Positions 58,490-64,000 of a DNA stretch of 64,000 bases are shown in pieces. How positions within the stretch are numbered: position 1 is the stretch's first letter; every line of letters starts with the position of its first letter. The notes under the pieces are model-generated. The model made no database searches. It had not been told where the DNA came from and was given only the letters and a program-made list of their open reading frames with translations. This stretch comes from Mangifera indica. Lineage: Eukaryota; Streptophyta; Magnoliopsida; Sapindales; Anacardiaceae. The stretch covers positions 5,381,501 through 5,445,500 of the forward strand of contig NC_058154.1 of assembly GCF_011075055.1 (NCBI RefSeq), given 5' to 3'. The position numbers and the translations under genes were made by a program.

Positions 58490-59420
58490 CATACCTGAAA
58501 AATGTCACAAAATTTTTCTAATGTCAACTCAAGTCGACAATACAATGATCCTCTACTTTAGTATACAAGGGACTCGATAATCCGCTTTGAGACTGAAATT
58601 AAGGCTATAGGTTTCCAATGGTCTCGTAAATCTGATATTGCATAATGAAAAATATTTATAGTTAGTATTTACAATCATGTGTATGAATTTTAACTTTATG
58701 AATTATGCGATATTTACTTGGAATGTAATAGGGAATCTCATAACATTGTAGTTAACCACAAGGATCAACTTTCTATAAGATGGGTAGTGTTATAGATAAT
58801 ACTTATATTTACTATATATGCCCTGCTACATGGATTCTACTGTCTTGTTCCATGACACCAAACCTTATAGGTAATGACTAAATGCATCTAGATCATCAAC
58901 TAAATGCAAAAAAAAAAAAAGATCTTTGATGACATTTTTATTGCCTGCCCCTAACAATCTAAAAAATACTATGGCAATGCCACAAACTTCATAGCATCCT
59001 CATTATTGTCTCTCCAAATTTGTGCCTTAATTACATTCTCAATGTCCAAATAAGTTAATGTCTTGTTAATACTCGAAAAGTATTTATCCTTCAATCCAGG
59101 ACGCTTTGCACAATTAACGTAGTTAGACATCTCCTTGTCAAGCTTGAAGATCAGACTAGTCATTAGTGCAAACTCAACAGGGGTGAATTAGACCTCAACA
59201 TTGTTTAATTTGAACCACATTTCTTCCACTTAGTCCCACGATTAATTATATGAAGTAACATTGTATGCATAAAAACGATGCTAAACCTTGGCTCCTCCAA
59301 ATCTAAGAAGTGCCTAAAACAGGTTGTTCGAAATATCATTCTCTGAGTCAACATTAGTTTATCCTTGATGACAATTGCGATGTCTATCTTCATCTGAAGT
59401 GTCATATGCACTCAAAATTT
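58490..59420 (-). pseudogene. DUF1985 (Ulp1-associated) gene remnant of the MULE
   Basis: Minus-strand frames 59205-59411 and 58969-59163 join across a short break. They carry blocks typical of DUF1985: FRTTCFRHFLDLEEPRFS, HTMLLH, FALMTSLIF-like sequence, KDKYFSSINKTLTYLDIEN and IWRDNNEDAMKFVALP. Further down, remnants of DAFSHYLWGL, WNKTVESM and VMRFPITFQ follow at about 58730-58890. An intron is likely after FPITFQ. In plants this domain is found mostly in Ulp1-like genes mobilised by MULEs. The gene is antisense to the transposase in the same element. Confidence 0.7.
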
Positions 59421-60240
59421 GAACGTCTCATAGAACTTGTAAGCTCACTCCTGGTACTTAATCACAAATCTCTAAAAATTGACAATAGTAGGATTACAAT
59501 AACACTAACATTAAGGGTTGGTGGGTTGCCAAACTAGGGTTGACAAGGTTGCCAATCCTTGGTGAGCTCACCAAGGTTTGGTGACTCTTAGCGACATCGG
59601 CAAGTTGTTCTTCCTATCAAAAACCCTAAATCTAACAAAATCATGCAACCAAATCATGCACAACAAAATCATACTCAACCAAATCAGAGCAAAAAATCAA
59701 TCCTCAATTTCATTCCTATACCTTAAATCTAACAAAATAACTTTAATAATCTATGAATCATGGAAAAACCAAAATTCTTGCTCATCTACCCTGCCATTGC
59801 ATCATCGACTTTCTACATCATTGTCGATTGGTGATGAGCAATGTTGACTCTCGTGCATCGATGGTTGCTTGAAAATAGTGAAAGAAAATGTCATTTTTAA
59901 TCTATGGGTGGTTGCTTGAAATTGTAATAAAAGTATGTTATAAGAGCTTGTCAAGTGCTAACAACTTTTTAGATTTATGCGTATACAGTAGCGAGATCAA
60001 AGTTTATGCGTGAATAGTAATCACAAACAGGAATTGGCCAGATATGGGATGTTTCCGAAATTCTTTTCAATTTTTGATAAAAATATTTATACGTTTAGAT
60101 GTGTGACAATTTTGTGTAAGAGGTTTATTTATTTTTTTGACAAAATTTCAATATCACTTATTAATATATACTTAAAAAGAAAAAAAACCACTAAGTATCT
60201 ATAACGAAGAATAATGAAATACAGAAGTTGGTTAGAGTAC
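59421..60240. other. Right edge of the MULE and intergenic sequence
   Basis: The first part (59510-59640) has GGTTGCCAA and TTGGTGAGCTCACCAA motifs, the latter a short perfect palindrome, resembling the centre of the inverted-repeat element at 32.8-33.1 kb. The remainder is AT-rich with no gene. The right MULE terminus was not pinned down. Confidence 0.45.
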
Positions 60241-60624
60241 AGACTCGTTTAGTCTTTTCGGATGTTTTAAATAAATTACGGATTCTGCCACTTGCTCCGT
60301 TCTGCTAGTCTCTCTGTCACAGTTTTGGTCAGTTTCGTATCGCTTCCCACTTCCAAATTTCACACCGACCAGAAACCCTGCTTTCATTTCTTTTCTAAAT
60401 AAATAATCCCCAAATTAAACCCTAATTTCTCCGAATCGGATCCCTCCGTTTCAAATCCCTTTTCACAATGCCCCCTTTCTAGTATTCACATTTATGGTTG
60501 TTTTTTATTTTTTATTTTTTTAAAGTTTTATTTTGTTCAGTCTCGTTATAAACCCTAAATGTTTTACTTTTGTTATAGATTCATGTATTTTTTTGTAGTT
60601 TTTTGCTGATTTGATCGGAGAGGC
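60241..60624 (+). promoter_or_regulatory. Promoter / 5' leader region of the TDBD-PHD gene
   Basis: A shift to pyrimidine-rich sequence with AAACCCTAATTTCTCC and CTCTCT runs is typical of plant 5' leaders. No clear TATA box is seen. The transcription start cannot be set from sequence alone. Confidence 0.4.
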
Positions 60625-62151
60625 ATGAAGCGAGAGCTGAATAGTGGATTTGGGACTGAGTCTGAACCGGCGGGTTTAGTTGATGTGACTGAGACGCAGT
60701 CTCTGACTCGGGAGTTGGCTCAACCGAGTTCGCATGTCGTGAAAGTTGTCAATGACGGTGATAAATTTGGAGTTAATAAAGTTAATGGTGTTATTGTTTA
60801 TACTCGTGTGAAAAAGTTTCGTAGTAGTGATTCTGATGAATTGTTGGAGAATAATGTTAATAGTCAGAAAATTAAGGGCTTTCAAGAGCTCAAAACGGAT
60901 GTGGATCAAAGTAATCTAGTGGCGGAAGATGTAATTGATGAGAGTAGAGTAGTTGAAACTGTATTGGAAGAAAATTCTGTGGTAAAAATTGTAGTTGAGA
61001 CGAGTCAACTGGTTGACATGGTAAATGTTAGTGAAGTTAATTGCGGTTTGGATGTGCCTATGTCCAAGGAAGAACTGATTAGTGAATCAGAGCGTAAGGG
61101 AGACTGCAGTGACGGGACTCCATTTGCTGTAAGTGAGATCAGTAGTGTGAAGAATGGTTTGAGAAAAAAGTCGAAGAAGTGGCTTATGCAATCAGAGTTG
61201 AAGCAAAAGGGGGAGACTGTTGAAGTTTTGGTTACTCAATCAGAAGGGTTCCAAAATGGAACAATGTCCTTAATAGAAGTTGAGCCAATAGCTGAAGGAA
61301 GTGCATTGTCAAATCCCAAAAAGAACATGGAATTGAAAATGTCCAAGAAGATTGTTCTGAATAAGAAGCCAATGACCGTCACAGAGCTTTTTGAGACCGG
61401 TTTGCTTGATGGTGTAACAGTTGTTTACATGGGTGGCATTAAGGTTGGTAAACATTCCTGGTTTCTTTTTATTGTGTTTACTGTTATTTCAATATAATGT
61501 ATAGCTTAAGGCTGATTTTTTTCTCATACACTAGTTTCGGGCATCTGGTCTTCGAGGCACAATCAGAGATGGAGGGATTCTATGTTCATGTTCTTTGTGC
61601 AATGGATGCAGAGTAAGTATTGATTTTTTTTGTATAATGTTGTTTAGCATTCGTGAGAGTTGATTAATACCTTAATTAATTGCTTTCTCCCTGTTAATAT
61701 AGGTCATTCCACCATCCAAATTTGAGATTCATGCTTGTAAACAGTATAGACGCGCCTCACAATATATTTGTTTTGAGAATGGGAAGAGCCTTCTTGAGGT
61801 GTTGAGGGCATGCAGAAGCGTTCCTCTTCCCATGCTAGAATCAACGCTGCAGAGTGCTCTTAGTTCTTCACCAGAAGAAAAATCATTCTCCTGTGTGAGA
61901 TGCAAGGGTGAGTGACTTTTTTTCCTTGTAAAGAATTTATCCATTAAAACATGAAGTTGCTCTGTGGGAAGTCGATAGAAATAGTGATAATACTGCAGTT
62001 GATTGTTTGATGTGTTTGGTGCTCATTGATTTCTAGGAACCTTTCCTATAACTTGTGTTGGGAAAATAGGGCCTGGGCCTCTATGCAATGCATGCGCGAG
62101 GTCAAAAAAAACTCAGGCCAGCGAGACTTATGTAATGGGCAGAATAGCAAG
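60625..62151 (+). CDS. TDBD/PHD-finger acetyltransferase-type nuclear protein, 5' part
   Basis: Four coding exons are visible: 60625-61443, 61535-61612, 61703-61907 and 62037-62151. They join in frame with GT-AG introns, and the fourth ends two bases into a codon. The first 273 residues are low-complexity, acidic and Val/Glu-rich, ending in MTVTELFETGLLDGVTVVYM. Then comes a Tify-domain-binding domain (TDBD) with LRGTIRDGGILCSCSLCNGC, VIPPSKFEIHA and QYICFENGKSLLEVLRACR. A Cys pair (FSCVRCKG) and GPGPLCNACARSKK follow. Plant proteins with this start go on to a second TDBD, a PHD finger and a GNAT-type acetyltransferase fold and act on chromatin. Those parts would lie beyond 64 kb. The ATG follows GGAGAGGC in a leader-like context and is the first in its frame. 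Confidence 0.9.
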
Positions 62152-64000
62152 GTATGTTACTCCTAAGAGTTACCTTGTTCAGCTTTGTGGTTGAAGTCTT
62201 GTCTATCATGATTTGTATGATGCGATTTCTTTTGAAAAGGAGGTTTTTTGGACACTTATAGGATATGATACTCATGTCGTATTGTATGTTGCATTTATGC
62301 TATAAAAGAGTACACTAATGTAATTAGTTAGAAGGGCAGAATTATTAGGTCCCAATGTCTGGAAACTTGCATAATTTAGTATTTCATAATTGCCCTGTTT
62401 GTTTATCTAATTAAAAAAGTTCTGTTCATCAATGCCTATTCCATCTACATCTTCTCCACAACCCCCCCCCCAAAAAAAAAACCAAATTTTTTTTTAATGT
62501 CAGGATTTATATCTTCATGGGTTTGATTCTAGTACACTGTTTCAATTTGCAATTTGTTTCACATTTTACTAATGTTAGGTTTTTGAGGATTGAATTTTAG
62601 TACTACTTGAGCAGTCTAATCTTTCCTTTAAATAGGTGTTGCAAAGCTCATTCTTAGTATCTCTTCTAGTTGGATTGACTTGAAGGGAAGACAAAGTTTT
62701 CCATCAGCAATTTTCTTTGGGAACATTGTTTTTCTCCCTTAAATTTGAAAGTGAAAAGATATGAGTGGGAATGGCTTTTTAGATTAAGTAAATTTATTTT
62801 ATTTAACTAAAACTTCTATCTAGCTAGGACATTGCAGGAAGTTGTGAGATTGATAAATTTTTTTTCCTTAAGGTTTGAAGTGCATTCTATATATGCACAC
62901 ATACAAAAATGTGAACTATTTAAAATTGATATAATTGCTGTGGCATGGTAGGCTGTTGTAGCTCTAAAGGACCAAGATGAGGAGTTGGTTTGATATCAAA
63001 TATTTTTTTCATCTGAATCAAAAGGATCTGAGACAGTATTGGAATCCTTTAGGAGAAAAGGGGAAAGCATTTTCAAATGTTTGCAAAAAACAGAAATATT
63101 TTATTAGACATTTGTCAATCAGCTTTTAAGTACAGTTAAGTTTCCCAATTGTTTCTAGTGAGTTTTGCCTTGAGCTTTAAATTCTAGAGTTGAGGCAAAT
63201 AGTATGACCTTCATTTTTTGTCAATGGGTCAGAGTCTCAGATCCCATAGTGTCAGCCACCTACATGTGATATCCCGACTGCTAAAGTGTGTGGGGTCTGG
63301 CAGTTACTACCTTGTTTGACCATAATGTACTTACTGGGGGATTCTAAGTCAACAATGGAAAAAAAGGGTTTTCCTTTAGGTTTGAAACATCTTTATAAGA
63401 ATTCTTTATACAGGAGAGTAAACCTTCTATCCAAAATTTGTGAAAGCGTTGTTCTAAAGGGTTAATTCTACCACATATTTTAGAACCTAAGTGCTGTAGC
63501 CTGGTGGGCTGCTGTTGGAAGGGTTCCAACAAACTTTTCTGAATGAGTTATGTTTAATCGTTAATTAATTAGTTTTGTAGACAGTGATAATCTTCCCTCG
63601 ATTATCTTTTAAGGAAGAGGGAGAAAACTTGTTCGATTCCTTCCATATGTCTTTGGACTTTGATAAGACATATATAGAAGGTCTTGGAAAATCCTTAGAA
63701 CTTCTTGAACTGTTTTTGCAACACGTGCTCCACACTATCCACAGATTCTCTACAAGTTAATCCCAATAAGAGCTTCAAGCTTTCCAAAAATTATCTTGAT
63801 TTTGTGATTAACATTTCATTTGTCTGTGTTTTCTTGAAAAAAATACACTTCACAGAATTTCTTTTGTACACAACTTTGATTTGATTAACATTTATTGTTA
63901 GAAAGTCGCAGAAGCAGTGCAATTCTTGTGATGGTGAGAGACCTACATAATTGGTTTGACTTGTGTAGTGTTGATGTGGGGATGCCTTATTTTTTGTTGA
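62152..64000 (+). other. Large intron of the TDBD-PHD gene, open at the window edge
   Basis: It begins with the donor GTATGT. No exon continuing the protein, such as the second TDBD, was recognised up to 64000. The sequence is AT-rich with a C-run/A-run at about 62462-62480. The short minus-strand frame at 63344-63532 has no recognised family. Confidence 0.6.

Larger units (their letters stand above)
50170..59650 (+). mobile_element. Mutator-like element (MULE) with transposase and DUF1985 gene
   Basis: A + strand transposase (pieces at 50530-51617, 53753-54745 and 56675-57140) is followed by a minus-strand DUF1985-type gene (about 58490-59420). Plant MULEs carrying Ulp1-protease/DUF1985 genes are known, for example Kaonashi-type elements in Arabidopsis. 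A weak inverted similarity links the edges: 50400-50470 reversed resembles 59555-59640, sharing TTGGTGAG, CAAGTTSTTC and CCTAAAT-TA-CA. The ends given are approximate. Confidence 0.6.

Noticed and set aside
1..64000. tRNA, rRNA or known microRNA genes
   Set aside because: No cloverleaf with a plausible T-loop/anticodon pattern or rRNA-like sequence was seen by eye; a tRNAscan or Rfam run would be needed to exclude them.
1..64000. A previously undescribed defence, immune or metabolic gene cluster
   Set aside because: Only two host genes are present, both of known plant families; everything else with coding signal matches transposon domains.

Overview
The window is nuclear DNA from a flowering plant, almost certainly a eudicot; the species cannot be named from the sequence. 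It is AT-rich and has spliced genes with GT-AG introns. Most of it is layered, decayed LTR retrotransposons, with one LINE, Mutator-like and hAT-type DNA elements, and two host genes. Stops and lost catalytic residues are common in the transposon reading frames, so nearly all of that material is old and inactive.

Left arm, 1-28.3 kb: a nest of transposons. It holds chromovirus-like Ty3/gypsy LTRs and a decayed pol (1-4.2 kb), an Athila-like element whose LTR is split by a LINE (4.2-10.1 kb), a fold-back Mutator-like element with near-matching 9-bp target duplications (10.47-11.30 kb), a 3' gypsy LTR with its polypurine tract (11.74-14.86 kb), and a gypsy element with 5' LTR, primer site, gag and pol (15.9-21.8 kb). 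The last is cut by two LTR-plus-leader copies of a second family with no visible coding capacity (21.8-27.5 kb). A hAT-like MITE with a perfect 8-bp duplication sits at 28.3 kb.

Centre, 30.4-49.1 kb: an eight-exon gene for a long coiled-coil protein with an N-terminal NT-C2 (EEIG1/EHBP1-type) domain, about 1,398 residues. Intron 3 carries two DNA-transposon inverted-repeat elements. Intron 7 is 10 kb long because a Ty1/copia element landed in it in antisense orientation and was itself invaded by a gypsy element and an LTR fragment. All exon junctions still join in frame.

Right arm, 50-60 kb: a Mutator-like element with a degraded transposase on + and a DUF1985 (Ulp1-associated) gene on -. 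The transposase is split twice by solo LTRs. At both junctions the interrupted reading frame supports the 5-bp target duplication. From 60.6 kb a second host gene begins: a Tify-binding-domain / PHD / acetyltransferase-type nuclear protein. Only its first four coding exons lie in the window.

I found no clearly new biological system. The items most worth checking are the twice-interrupted MULE/DUF1985 element, its possible relation to the long inverted repeat inside the coiled-coil gene, the fold-back elements as possible hairpin small-RNA sources, and the 485-bp segment shared behind two gypsy LTRs.
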